From contig CM044958.1 in the NCBI GenBank assembly GCA_024516035.1, positions 40,572,099-40,636,098 of the forward strand: a stretch of DNA of 64,000 bases, given 5' to 3'. Position numbers and translations under genes: made by a program. The DNA comes from Bactericera cockerelli. Its lineage: Eukaryota; Arthropoda; Insecta; Hemiptera; Triozidae. The notes under the pieces were generated by a model. It was not told where the DNA came from. It saw nothing but the letters and a program-made list of their open reading frames with translations, and ran no database searches. How positions within the stretch are numbered: position 1 is the stretch's first letter; the number at the start of each line of letters is the position of its first letter. Shown one piece after another: positions 11,860 through 23,225 of this stretch.

Positions 11860-12412
11860 CAGGGTGTCTATAAAGTCTCACCCCTCTCCCCTATCTCAAG
11901 AACGGCTGAAAATATAGAAAAACGCAAAACCCCGTATTATTTAATTTTTTGGGGGCTTAAGTTTTAAAAAAGTCCTACACTGCCAACTGGAGAAGTTTTA
12001 TCAAAGAAACAAATTGTATTATATCTTGTTCAAAAGATCTCGCAATAAGGCATAATTATCAGCAAATTTCATCCTTCTAGAATTTACGGTTAACTAGTTA
12101 TAGGTCAGAACATAGGCGTATTAGCCAGGACGGCCGACCCTGTATTTCAAGAACGTTATGTCGTAGCTCACTGAAATTTGTGGTAATGAACTTCTATAAT
12201 TAAGGCCTTTAAAACAATTTGCCACAAGACATACCATTATATTTAAGATTTTAAAGTTGGTTCGTGCCCAGCATGACAGGGGCAGTGTAGGCAATTTTTT
12301 GTTGCTGAAACTTAATCCCCCAAAAATTAAGGAATACGGGTTTTCCAGTTTTTCTAAATTTTCAGTAGTTCTTGAGATACATGGGGTGGGGTGGGACTTT
12401 ATGCACACCCTG
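11860..12412. mobile_element. CAGGGTG-ended foldback MITE, 553 bp
   Basis: Inverted arms of about 130 bp: left begins CAGGGTGTCTATAAAGTCTC, right (complement) CAGGGTGTGCATAAAGTCCC. Both go on through TCTCAAGAAC(G/T), an AAAACCCGTATT-like block and CCTACACTGCC. The flanks are TA on each side (11858-11859, 12413-12414), as for Tc1/mariner-type insertions. The arms are diverged by many substitutions, so this is an old copy. A third CCCTGTATTTCAAGAACG piece lies in the middle (about 12138). Short open frames in the arms are not genes. Confidence 0.8.
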
Positions 12413-12734
12413 TATTTTGATGTTACGCTAGTGCCAATCTGTAAAATTTTACGTAATAGTGTAGGTACTGATTGAACGGAATGGTATTAGTGTGTGTATT
12501 GTAGTTTACTACCTAGAAAAAAATGACGTTTAATTTTATAAACATTACTTATTTAAAAAGAATTATGTAGGTATACTATATAAAGTTATCTGGAGAACGT
12601 AGGTAAGTAGTTAATAGTTATACAGAATTCATTTATTTATTTTAGTATACCTACCTAATTACAATACAGGTAGATGCCCATCACCCAAAAGCATTATAAC
12701 TACGTCATTACAAATAAATGAGGAAAAAATCCAA

Positions 12735-12835
12735 GCATTGGTTGGGATCGAAACCACCTGTCTTGGATCCATGCTCTGGATTGTTGTCATCATATGTCTT
12801 GCGACGCGACGTAACCACATCGACTACCAATTGGT
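12735..12835 (-). mobile_element. tRNA-like SINE head relic
   Basis: On the minus strand: TTGGTAGTCGATGTGGTTAC ... GGTGGTTTCGATCCCAACC, i.e. A-box-like and B-box-like blocks, but too far apart for a normal tRNA. No pairing acceptor stem is seen. Confidence 0.35.
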
Positions 12836-13071
12836 TTAAAAAAAATGTTTTGTAAAATGAAAAAGATACTCAAACAACTACAAAAAATTGCCAACTTTAG
12901 AACCACTTGTAAGCAAATACACTAATGCCCGGTACCACAATAGTGAGTTTAAAATCCGCGGATTCAAAACTGACTCAAGGTAATCTGTAGTTTAAACCAT
13001 GTCCACAAGATTTTTTTCTAGATTAGAAACTATCCAATATGGCTACCAATAAGGTTATTATTAATGCCCTG

Positions 13072-13110
13072 TCGTGATAAGACCATGCAGTTGAAAACGA
13101 CATTAAACCC
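13072..13110 (+). mobile_element. SINE 3' tail fragment
   Basis: GTCGTGATAAGACCATGCAG then TTGAAAACGACATTAAACCC: the shared SINE tail without body. Confidence 0.6.
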
Positions 13111-13218
13111 TCAAAGATATAAATATAATTGATGTATTTTTGAGCTTTGGTTACAAAAATTGATAATAATGCAAAATAATAAAAATTGAAAATTCTGTAA
13201 AATTCAGCTTATGACTTG

Positions 13219-13410
13219 AAGTACCCCAGTTCTCATCAGATTACTGAAGTAAGCAACATCCAGCAAGGTCAAGACTTAGCAGATGACCACTGAAATTTGA
13301 CCTTAGTGCTTCCTATTCCCTGCCCAATGCAGGCTGAGTAGCTTGTTTGTGAGTTTCTAACAGATAGAGGGTAAACCCCCATTTCCAATGACCAAGATGT
13401 AAAATTAATG
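13219..13410 (+). mobile_element. 5S rRNA-headed SINE
   Basis: Head: CCCCAGTTCTCATCAGATTA, CTGAAGTAAGCAACATCCAG, CAAGGTCAAGACTTAGCAGA, TGACCAC, in the order of 5S rRNA. Body: TGCCCAATGCAGGCTGAGTA, GCTTGTTTGTGAGTTTCTAA, AGAGGGTAAACCCCC. Same design as 8599-8775 on the other strand. The tail is lost. Confidence 0.75.
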
Positions 13411-13414
13411 TAAA

Positions 13415-15240
13415 CAAAAGTATTAACATCACGTTTGGTACATACGGTGAAACAGTTTTTGATGAACCGATTCATTTTGTTCCTCTGAATGTTTGATTGG
13501 ATCTGCTATTCTTGTTTAATGAAATGCAAATGAACTAAAACCATGCAGCAGTCAGCACATTCATTTCATCTCATAACTTCTGCTCAGCATCAGAATAGAA
13601 AGCATTAAAAAAATAGTTAGAATTCAACATTTTATCCCCGAAAAAGCTCCTCGCCAAACTTTGCCAGAGAGAATATGAAAGTTTTAACAGCAACACAATA
13701 AATTTCTGTTTTTACCCGAAATATGTAAATTTAATATGCATGCTTGGAAAATGCTGAAACCCCTCAGAAAATTCTAATATTGAATAACATTAAATTTTGA
13801 AAATGTATGCATGCAGAAGATTATTATTAGACCGGGCTTGGGTAAGGAAACGAGAATGTGGGTTCTATTATAGGGTTAGGCCTGGGAGGTGTTCTTTCCT
13901 TCATCTTTAACATTGCATACCACCCAATAATAGGATTAACAGGTGATTGTTAAACCAAAAAAATCATTAATTTAATTGATACTAGCTTGTAGATACTCTA
14001 GGACGCAGAAAGAAAATGACTTTTTATTACGATTATTTTTTAATGAAAAATTAAAAATAATTGTTTTGTGTAAACACTTCTAACTTAGACTTGTTTAGTC
14101 TTATGATTTAGTAAATATTGAAATTTCTGTTATATTCAGGAAAATTATTGTGAAGTCAATAAATCATACTTACTTAATTGGAATGAAATAATTATATCAA
14201 AATGAAAATAAATAATGTAAAATATACAATTTATACATCCTTGGGACTATGGATTTTTAATAAATATTGAATATTATGTAGGTACATACTTGCGTACGAT
14301 TTTTCCATAATTTTACCAAGAGTATGATCTAATCCTGAAAAGCTCCGAAATTCGCATTTCTTTCCTATAACCCTGTATGAACAAAAGAAAAGAGAAGAAA
14401 GGTCGAAAATAAAGGGAGAGAGAAAATAGGAAAACGAGTTGCCTGGATAAGGAAAGGAGATGGCTGAGTAGGACGCGCAGGGGACGGCCACATTTTCAAA
14501 ATGAAACAGGAAAAGGTTCTGGGAAGGATGGAATGTCTGAATTTATGAGTAAGATTACTCTTATTAATGTTCCAAGTCAGCAATTTAAATTTTAGAGCTC
14601 TCAAATTGAAAATTCTTTTGCCGGGGTAGTCTCATTTTACCCGGAGACTTCAGACAGAGAGGTGGGGGAGGGGGGGTTAAGGGTTGTCCGTATTACTAAT
14701 GCGATTTTCATGTTAAATTTATCGCTCCACGTTTCAAGTTTTTCATCCTAGATCCGACTAGACAGATAACTTGGTGGGAAAAATAGATAGGGTGAAAGTA
14801 CAAAGTACTAGGTGGACACATCGTGTAGTTTGATCCTGCCATTCAAATCTCCATTTGTAGCTCCAGCTACAAGTAGGTAATTTCCCAAAAATAGGTGAAT
14901 CTTGCATAACTTTCTAACTTACATTTTAGAACTCACTTACTACAAAAGAAAGTGCTTCTCTGATGCACTACCAGTAGTCAAGTAGTAGGTCCTGCCTCGC
15001 AGTAGGAGTAGGACCCACTTGTGTTAAAGGGAATAGTTTAATTCTAATGAGAAGATAGATGTTCTCACAATTGACCATGACAAGTACCTTTGGAAACTTC
15101 TTTATTGAAATATTCACTTTACAGTATTTCAGCCTTTTTTAAGGACTTGTACCTAGCTATAATAATCATTACCAATATTTTTGAATACTCCTAAATACAT
15201 AAAAATAGATATGTAAGTAAATTTTAATAATAGTTTAGAT
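13415..15240. other. no gene recognised
   Basis: AT-rich DNA. Two overlapping minus-strand frames (14231-14604) read through a purine-rich stretch (about 14390-14460) and have no domain. Confidence 0.5.
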
Positions 15241-15242
15241 GG

Positions 15243-15445
15243 CAAGTTGAATACACCAGTTCTAGTTGGATTACTAAGCAATGTCAAGTTAAGGTAAGCA
15301 ACGGCCAGCGACTTCAGAACTTAGTGGGTGACAACACAAATTTGAAAGTTCTGATGATGGCTATTTCCAGCCCAAACTAGGCGGTAGCTGTTTTGTGAGT
15401 TTCCTGCGAGTGTAGAGTAAAACTGCTATTTTTGAATGAGCTAGA
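15243..15445 (+). mobile_element. 5S rRNA-headed SINE with head insertion
   Basis: Head: CAAGTTGAATACACCAGTTC ... AAGGTAAGCAACGGCCAGCG, ACTTAGTGGGTGAC. About 15 extra bases interrupt the 5S part (near 15275-15295). Body: TTTCCAGCCCAAACTAGGCG, GTAGCTG, GAGTTTCCTGCGAGTGTAGA. The 3' tail is not recognisable. Confidence 0.7.
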
Positions 15446-15782
15446 ATTCTAGATGTTGAAAAGAAGTTAAGAAAAAAAGTGATGTTTTGGAAATAGACAT
15501 TTATAGAATAATGAATAAGTAAGGAAGGTTTAAAATAAATATAAGGAGACAAATAACTACACATATTATTATTATTATTATTATTAAAAAAGGAGTTTCA
15601 TACTGACGAAGGTCTCTTGGTTCATGACCTCATGACAAAAGGGCCCACTTGTGCCCTGTACAGGAAACATGTGATGAATTAAGGTATTGAATGAACATTT
15701 TTGACTTTTTGAAGTGTGCTCCGACCCGTTGCTGAAAACAGGTTTCAGATTCTTCCAATCCAGGTGAGATATGATGTCACGA

Positions 15783-15882
15783 NNNNNNNNNNNNNNNNNN
15801 NNNNNNNNNNNNNNNNNNNNNNNNNNNNNNNNNNNNNNNNNNNNNNNNNNNNNNNNNNNNNNNNNNNNNNNNNNNNNNNNNN
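15783..15882. other. assembly gap, 100 N
   Basis: Run of 100 N; a conventional length for a gap of unknown size. Confidence 0.99.
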
Positions 15883-16263
15883 GTACAGATAGAAGCTTGA
15901 TTTACTCAGGCTCAGAACTCATATAATTACGTTTATATCTATCTGATATTGGATATTGACCATAAAATAAAACTTACTTGTCTAGTGCATATTTGTCATG
16001 ATTATCTATACTACAAGGAATAAATAATATTACCTACATATTACAACTATCTTCAAAACACAGACTCATTGATTAATTTTTTGATATCTCTGGAACGGTA
16101 GTAATATCATGTCACCGATATTCGATATACTTGATTGGATAACAGCGACCGGAAAGAAGATCCTGTAAATTTTCCGGAGTGCATAAAAAATAGACTTCAG
16201 CGAAAAAAAATTGATTTAAGGTTCATCATGAAATGTTCTATATTATAATTAAAGTGACCATAA

Positions 16264-16554
16264 TCATTCTTATGTACAAAAGGTCAGCAGCTGCTCCAGG
16301 CGTGTCCTCACTCAATAAAGATAGAGACCCTTCTCAACGTTGAAGTACTCGATGAAATAACTTGGAGAACTTTAGCAAAATGGATGGACGGATATACCGC
16401 TGTCAGAAAAAGGCAACTTTCCTCAATGACTAATGACGCTTTCAGGTTTATTACTTGGGCGAGAGAAAGCTTGAGTTTCCGTCAGTTTTCTCTGATACAG
16501 GAACTTTGTGAACATTTCGAAGTCCTAGCATGTAAGGAAAAGTTTGGTCGTTAA
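16264..16554 (+). other. unassigned open stretch, possible exon
   Basis: An open frame of 96 codons with no Met near its start, closed by TAA at 16552. The translation has a protein-like composition unlike the low-complexity frames elsewhere, e.g. LDEITWRTLAKWMDGYT and FRQFSLIQELCEHFEVLACK. It could be a terminal exon or a decayed transposon piece. An AG acceptor could lie at 16289-16290 (GGTCAGCAG), but without a clear pyrimidine tract. I do not recognise the family. Confidence 0.25.
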
Positions 16555-16559
16555 CAATG

Positions 16560-19500
16560 TTCACAAGTTCTGTTGGTTGATTTGAAAATAAAAATCAATG
16601 TCCTGTTGGTTGGCTATAAACGTTTTACCTAAATTATTCTACTTTTTTACCTGAGACCTAGATTGGTTGATATTTATGTATCTTTATTTGAACCACAAGA
16701 CATGAGCAAATGAGCATGGTAGAAAATGAAATTTTCAAATTTTCTATGAAGAAAATACCAACGATCTTGAATGTAATGATCCACCATTTGAATCCTGTCA
16801 GTTAAAGTACCTAACTTAGAGGATATACGATATTTAATATAAAATTACCACTAAACTCTATGAAACGATCAATAATTTCAAGTAAGTACCTATACCTATA
16901 TACGCACATTAATTTATTTTAATTGTTTATCATAAATATATAGAAGACTCAGCACGAAACTTTTGAAAAAATCGGTGCCGCCAGCGTCGGCCTTTTGACC
17001 GCCATTGGGCGGCGTTTGGCCGTTCTAGCTAAACGATAAGAGATATGATTTTTTATGAGAACAAGTTTTTCTTGTTATCGTGTGGTGTCACACCATTTTA
17101 TTTATCTTTAGAATTTCTCATACAATACAGTCATAAGTCATAATAAAATTCCTCATACAGTCATAATACTCGTTTATGTACGTGTGGAGATTATTATTAG
17201 TCAGAAAAGTTTTTTGACATTTATTTACAAACTTAACGATCAAAGTCTGTTCTTTTATTTTCAGTTTTAATCAACTTTGAGAATGTTCGGTAATAAAAGC
17301 TCTGGACACTGTCATTCCAAAGGCTCCAAACCCCTCGATGACAAACCCTCAAAAGACATTTGAATATTTTGCCGTCAAGACATTTGATATTCATCCCCAG
17401 ACGCAACACCCTCGGACCATTTGAGAAGAAAATAAAAGAACAATTTAATTTTATTAGAGAAAAGAGAACAGAGTCAGCATGACTGACACGCCAAAGAGCT
17501 TAATATAGAACTGCCGTTCTTTGCAAGCATGAGCGCCAAAACTTCAATGGCGTCAGAATAGAGCGATCGTGATCCCAATTTTTTTTAATCAGCATAAACA
17601 GAAAAGTGAGAAGTTGTACTAGATGTACATGAATATTACTAGATGTACATTGTACATAATATAACAGTCCGTGCATAATATAGGTATATAGGCATAATAT
17701 AACGCAGGTACGTTGTTAACACTCATAACTCAAGATTGGATATTCAATACATTTGTAGATTTTTAGAACTTTGATACCAATCTAAAATTTACAAATATTA
17801 TTATTTTATTTGTTCACGAAAAACATTATAATTACCTTTGATTATGGAGTTGGTTGACTCAAGGTATGACTTGGATAATGTTTCTGAAAATCTTTGAACT
17901 GTGGAACACTAAAAAGAACAAGATGAAACATCTCCTTTACTCTGCCTTGCACTCATACCCCTATTCAGTTTGATCAAAATATTGAATTCCAATAATGACT
18001 GGAATATGAACAAGCGCCTAACAATAGTTTTACAGTTAATGAATCTCACATGAACATTGGTATCCATAACCTCTAACGGAATATAATCTCTAACATAAAG
18101 GCGAGTCGCCTAATGTTCAAGATGTTAGGCTGACAAGAACAAGAACGGACAATGTGTCTGAAATTCTAAAAGCATTTCAAGTAATTTAACAAACACCATC
18201 ACAGTTTTATGATAATATAGAAGACATAAAGAAATTAAACGACGATGCTAAAGTTTAGTTACATTTCTTATTGGGGTGAGCTATTGGAATATGCCTGTTG
18301 GTCCTATGGTTAGCTGTTGGAATATGGCGGTTGGTTGTGTATATTATAACAATGTTATATTTAATTTATATCAATGAACAAACAGCATAGTCAAGTACTA
18401 AACATTTTGTTCTAATGTTTACCTACGTTGAATTTGTTATTCTTATCCTTGAAATGCAATAAAATTAAGGAATTTAGAATTTTGGTAGTTTATAATATCT
18501 AAACTGTTTTTGTGTACATATAAAATTGTCAGTTCTTTCAAAGTAATAAGGCCTATAAGCAAGTATCGTAGAAAAATTCGATTGACAGAAAGGCTTGGTT
18601 GTGACTGTTATTCCTAATTCATTTCAGAAGAATACTTTAGTTGGTATTCGTATAACGTTGTATTGCTTTTATGTATCATTGAGGTGGTTTTATTACTTCT
18701 ATATATATTACACGTAGTTTAACAAGCAAAGATATTCTTCAAGTACCCTTCTGTAGAGCATCAAAAAAGCTCGACCTTAGGACATAACCTTCTCTTCTCA
18801 GACACAAGCAACCCGGAACCTGAAACTTTGCCATCGTGTTCCAACCTGTGTGATTGAATTACCGCCACACAAAAGCGGACGCACAAGATTTGAATGCTCT
18901 TTTTTGTGTGTGCTGCACAATTTAATTAACAAAGACAATAACCATGACTTAATTCTCAAGAGAAAACCTTACAAAGAAGAGAGAGCCGTTAAACTCTCTG
19001 TCAGGGTTTTTTCTCGAAAATTGTGCATTAGGGCGTTATGCTGTCGAGGACAATGTGGAAAATATGAAATAAACATGCGAAATTACATCAAAAGTAAACA
19101 TATGTACACAGACATGTTTAATTTTTATTTGATGTTTAACAGAGTTACTCAACATGTGTAATTGTGTAGGTGTCCCTATTATTAGAAGTATAGTTTTCGA
19201 AATGCAAGACCCAGTATTACCAATTTTTTTACTGTCTTCTTTAGAATGATGGTTCAGCCATAAATGGTATTGGTAGACTCTGCCAGGTTAATATTAAAAT
19301 AGAAGTTCAAAATCTATCCACGTCTATAAACATAAACATCTATTCATAAGTATGATTGTGGTAACTTGTAAGATACATACTATTTCAGAGGTACACAAGA
19401 ACTTAGGTCTTTTTCTAATTTCTGGCAGTTCTGTCTGTAAGAATGAAATTGAAACCAAGAATTGGATTAACATTTCATATCTATTGGTTTTTCATGTGAT

Positions 19501-20468
19501 ATGGTCAGAAGTTCTTGAAAATCTGATTTTCACTTATTCTACTCAAGTTCTAAGAAAATGGACCTTCCTTCATTGTCAAAACACATTACAGTTTCATGTC
19601 ATTTGCCTAACAGCTACTGTGGCAATACCATATTTCTTCACACCCAAAACACAATATTTCCCTTCCCCCATTCTACCTCAAAAATTGGGTGTGACAACAT
19701 GTGTATAGGCAACGATATCAACTATGATTAAGGACGACGGAAAACACGGGAATGAGGGGGGGGGTCCAAAATCTTTCTCTCCTTCGAACAATCCACCCTC
19801 TTTCCATCTTAATTTGACCACCTTTCCCTTTCTCTCAGCCCACATCTCACAGTTCCCCTCTTCTTATTTCTCTTTCCTTCTCTCTCTCACACACAGTCTT
19901 CTTCTACCTCTCTCTCACTTTATTCATCATGTCTTCTCGAGTTTCTGCCCGACTAAGTTTAATTCCTTTTTATATGACGGACATTACTCCTCAAACTCTT
20001 CCCCTGGCGTGAATTTGCTCCACGCGCTGTTCCTTATTCCAACATTCTTTCGTGCCTTCACCCCTTCCTTGTCAACAGGGTGGATTTTCTACAATCTATA
20101 TTATTTTATACGTATAGATCACATTCTGTAAAGCTGTGACTATATCACGACCATCTGCAATAATATTAATTATACTATTGAGTGCATGGTTACCACTTGG
20201 TGAGGTTGATGCGAATTCATTTTCTATCACCTAACCCTCAGAATCTATGTACGCATATGCAGATAAATGATGAAAAAATTCATCCACTGATCCTTGATCT
20301 AGTTTACATTACAATTCGAGCGCCTGAACCATATCTCCATGAGTTACTATGGAGATTGGATTGATGTGCAAGTAACATTAGAAAGCATACATTGTCCAAC
20401 CTCAGTTGGGCCGTATAATACAAGAGGAACCGACTTTCATATCGTCATGTTAACTTTAACCAAGGATA
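16560..20468. other. no gene recognised
   Basis: Long stretch without supported genes. A local GC-rich patch (16972-17030) contains GACCGCCATTGGGCGGCGTT, which can fold into a short hairpin. A pyrimidine-rich tract at 19785-19940 produces a Phe/Ser/Leu-rich frame that is composition-driven. Frames at 18850-19161, 19352-19708 and 19724-20131 show no domains. Confidence 0.5.
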
Positions 20469-20469
20469 A

Positions 20470-20650
20470 GTTCGTGGAAGAGATTGCCATAGAGAATAAC
20501 CCCGCCCTTTATTATGTGTGACATAATTATGTGTGTATTTTCTTTTTTATTGTTTATATATGTGTCGATTTTTAATTTTTGCAATAATTATTTGAACTGT
20601 ACTTATTATGTCTTTTTATTTCTAATAAATAATAATAATAATAATAATTC
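20470..20650 (+). mobile_element. RTE-type 3' tail fragment
   Basis: GTGGAAGAGATTGCCATAGA then AATAACCCCGCCCTTTATTA, a T-rich trailer and a terminal (AATA/ATA)n microsatellite at 20622-20648. Ending in a short microsatellite is typical of RTE elements. Compare the copies at 23041-23225 and 21216-21410. Confidence 0.65.
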
Positions 20651-21215
20651 GCACACAATACAATACATAGCAAATACCATTACCTATGATAAATTTAATG
20701 TGATTGTATCTATCAGGTACACTTCTAACTTTCCATCTTGAGTTGATTTAATGATTGTTAAATACATGGAACCGTGTTAATAATTGAGATGATTAGAGTC
20801 ATACTATATTATGTACTAATTTACAAGCTATTCTGTCCATATACAATACATCAATGTGTTAAATTAGACCAATGAATGACTTATGAATCTCATGACCAAA
20901 TGAACAAATCCCATCTTGTCCAGGCCGCTGAACTAATTCTTTAGACTAGACAAGACACTACACATTATACGTCCTTTTTCTCGTGAAACATAAAATTGAT
21001 TTGAACATTGAATAGCTGCTGGATAGCTGACCAGTTAAGTGTTTAACTCTCATATATTTACGCTAGCAAGACAACTGCAAAGTGGGAATCGACTCCCGTA
21101 TACCCAATGTAGAAGACAGGGTCTTTTTGATCACTGTTATGACACATTGTTATCCACACTCTTTTGTTCCACTGGATCTATGTCTCTACAATATCGAATT
21201 TGCACTTTTAAATAC

Positions 21216-21410
21216 AGTCATTATTATTATTAAACTCTTTACCTATAAGAAGAACATTTATATACAAACCAATATTGGTAAAAATTAAAATACAAATTGA
21301 CAGTATAAATATAAACAGGGAAAAATAAACAAAATATATACACATATGTCCTAACTAAAGGGCGGGGTTATTGCCTATGGCAATCTCTTCCACCCAACCC
21401 TTATGTACAA
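21216..21410 (-). mobile_element. RTE-type 3' tail fragment, inverted
   Basis: Read on the minus strand: ATAAGGGTTGGGTGGAAGAG, ATTGCCATAGGCAATAACCC, CGCCCTTTAGTTAGGACATA, T-rich trailer, and a terminal AATAATAATAATGA microsatellite. It is the best-preserved copy of this block in the window. Confidence 0.7.
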
Positions 21411-21414
21411 CTTG

Positions 21415-22090
21415 TACAGTTGGTAACATCATAACAGCGTACAAGTACTCGTATTTCTTCCGATGAATTTCTTATATTAGAAAACGGAAGTATTGTGTTC
21501 GTTTTTGTAAAAAAAATATTTTTTGTTCCGATTTTTTTTATTTAGAATCGGTCATTTCTTGTCATCGCTCACCCTGTATGTAGAAAATAATAATATCCTT
21601 GGAAAATTCACTCTCATATCTTTCTATTTTCATGGTATGGGTGGGAGGGGTTCCCTTGCCTCACCAAGGTTGGGTTTTGGATGGGAGAGAGGGAGCGGAG
21701 GAAGGGTAGAAAGAAGACGAGTTGATTAATATACACATTTTCTTTTCTTCCATCTTCTCGGACCCTTCTGATGTATTCTAGTTGTGTGTGGATAAATTTA
21801 TAATGTAGGTACAAGAGTAGGTATATTCCGTATATTATCGTATTTCGTGTGCTTGTGTAGCTTTAGGTTCTAGATGAAGTAAGCTGGAAACCGTTGTATA
21901 CAATTTCTGATTGAGGATAATTTTTATTGAAAGGTTATAATATATGGCTGTATTTATTTTCTTGGAAACTAATAAGGGTGACTATCCAGACGGAAAAAGA
22001 TCCTTGAAGATTGTGATAACTGAAAAGGAGATTTAACTATTTATTTACCAAGGAATGCGTATATCGTGCATTATGACATCATCAGTATAG
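21415..22090. other. no gene recognised
   Basis: No supported gene. A CACCCTGTATG near 21570 resembles the end of the CAGGGTG MITEs but no partner end is found. A purine-rich patch at 21650-21725 is low complexity. Confidence 0.45.
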
Positions 22091-22092
22091 TA

Positions 22093-22894
22093 CAGTAGAA
22101 ATCGGTTATAACGAACTTCAAGGGACCGGAGAAAATTGTTCGTTATAGCCGATTGTCACTATAACCGATATATCGCTTATAGCGAACTTGTTCGCTATAA
22201 GCGATATTTACTGTCTATAAAGAACAATGTTTGTTATAAGAGATAATATGTACATATGTAGGTACATATGTACTTTTATCTATATAGAGTATAAAGGTAC
22301 AATATTATTACATACATACATATTATTTATTATTATTATTATTATTATTATTGGTTAATTATTTTGTCTCTACATTTTAAAAACCCTGCGAGGGTTGATC
22401 TCGGAATCTCGAACTCCCTAGCCAAATCGGCACATTTTTCGCCACCGTCAAATCGGCATATTATAGCAAATTTTTCTTCAATCGTAAAAGATTTTCTAAT
22501 AGACATTTTTTTAAAAACAAAACTTTTACTAAATAAAACACAAATGCAATTCACGATTCACGAAACACTAAAATAAAACAAGAAATGAAAAAAAATTATG
22601 TAAAAGATTTTCAGGACCTAGTAAAAAGCAATCGACAAGTTTGTGCAGGATAAAACATGTTTTCTATTTTATTCTTCATAGCAAAAAAAAAAAAAAAAAT
22701 GTTTGTTATAACCGATAGGAAGTTGGTCTGGGGACTTCAAAATTTGTTCGCTATAGCCGATTTGTTCATTATAGCCGATGTTCGTTATAATCGATACATA
22801 TGTTAATTTTCCATAAGACTCCAAGGGACCAAAGATTTTGTTCGTTATAGCCGATTATTCGTTATAACCGTGTCGTTATAACCGATTTCTACTG
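22093..22894. mobile_element. Tigger/pogo-like element, 802 bp, internally deleted
   Basis: Terminal inverted repeats CAGTAGAAATCGGTTATAAC (left) and its complement (right), flanked by TA on both sides (22091-22092 and 22895-22896). Both subterminal zones hold many copies of TTCGTTATAGCCGATT-like units in both orientations, plausible transposase-binding sites. The inside keeps only a CENP-B-like helix-turn-helix frame on the minus strand; the DDE catalytic domain is missing. A (TTA)n run (22322-22351) cuts the frame, and an A run lies at 22683-22699. Consistent with a pogo/Tigger deletion derivative. Confidence 0.85.
22348..22554 (-). pseudogene. CENP-B/pogo N-terminal HTH remnant
   Basis: A 68-residue frame. 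From the internal Met (MSIRKSFTIEEKFAIICRF) it reads as the CENP-B/pogo N-terminal helix-turn-helix: helix 1 TIEEKFAIICRF, then ADLAREFEIPRSTLAGFLK as helices 2-3. This domain binds the transposon's own ends in the pogo/Tigger family. The frame stops just before a (TAA)-type microsatellite, so the second HTH, the DDE domain and the C-terminus are absent. The internal Met (about residue 17) is the likelier start, since the 16 residues before it are not part of the domain. It could only act as a DNA-binding fragment, if expressed at all. Confidence 0.75.
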
Positions 22895-22946
22895 TACTTG
22901 TTTTGAGCTGAGAATTCTTTTTACGATGATATCTTGGGCAGGTAAG

Positions 22947-22976
22947 TAAGAGAGAGAGAGAGAGAGAGAGAGAGCA
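22947..22976. repeat. (GA)n microsatellite
   Basis: About 13 AG units followed by an A run. Confidence 0.9.
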
Positions 22977-23040
22977 AAAAAAAAAAATATATTGCTCTAA
23001 CAAAAAAAATAGGCAATAATAAATAATAATACCTAATACG

Positions 23041-23225
23041 GTTGGGTGGCAGAGGTTGCCACAGGCAATAACCCCGCCCTTCAAGTAGGACATTAGATTT
23101 ATTCTCTTTTTTGTTCTCGTTTCTTTGTTCAATCTATTTATTTTTTCTATATAATTTCGTTGTATTGTACTGTATATATTTTACTTCGTCTTATCTAATA
23201 AAGCATAATACAATAATAATAATAA
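23041..23225 (+). mobile_element. RTE-type 3' tail fragment
   Basis: GTTGGGTGGCAGAGGTTGCC, CAATAACCCCGCCCTTCAAG, TAGGACATTAG, T-rich trailer, TCTAATAAAGC and a terminal AATAATAATAATAA run. Same block and order as the other RTE-type tails here. Confidence 0.7.

Noticed and set aside
18850..20131. Three plus-strand frames of 103-135 residues
   Set aside because: No recognisable domains; the last is a pyrimidine-rich tract.
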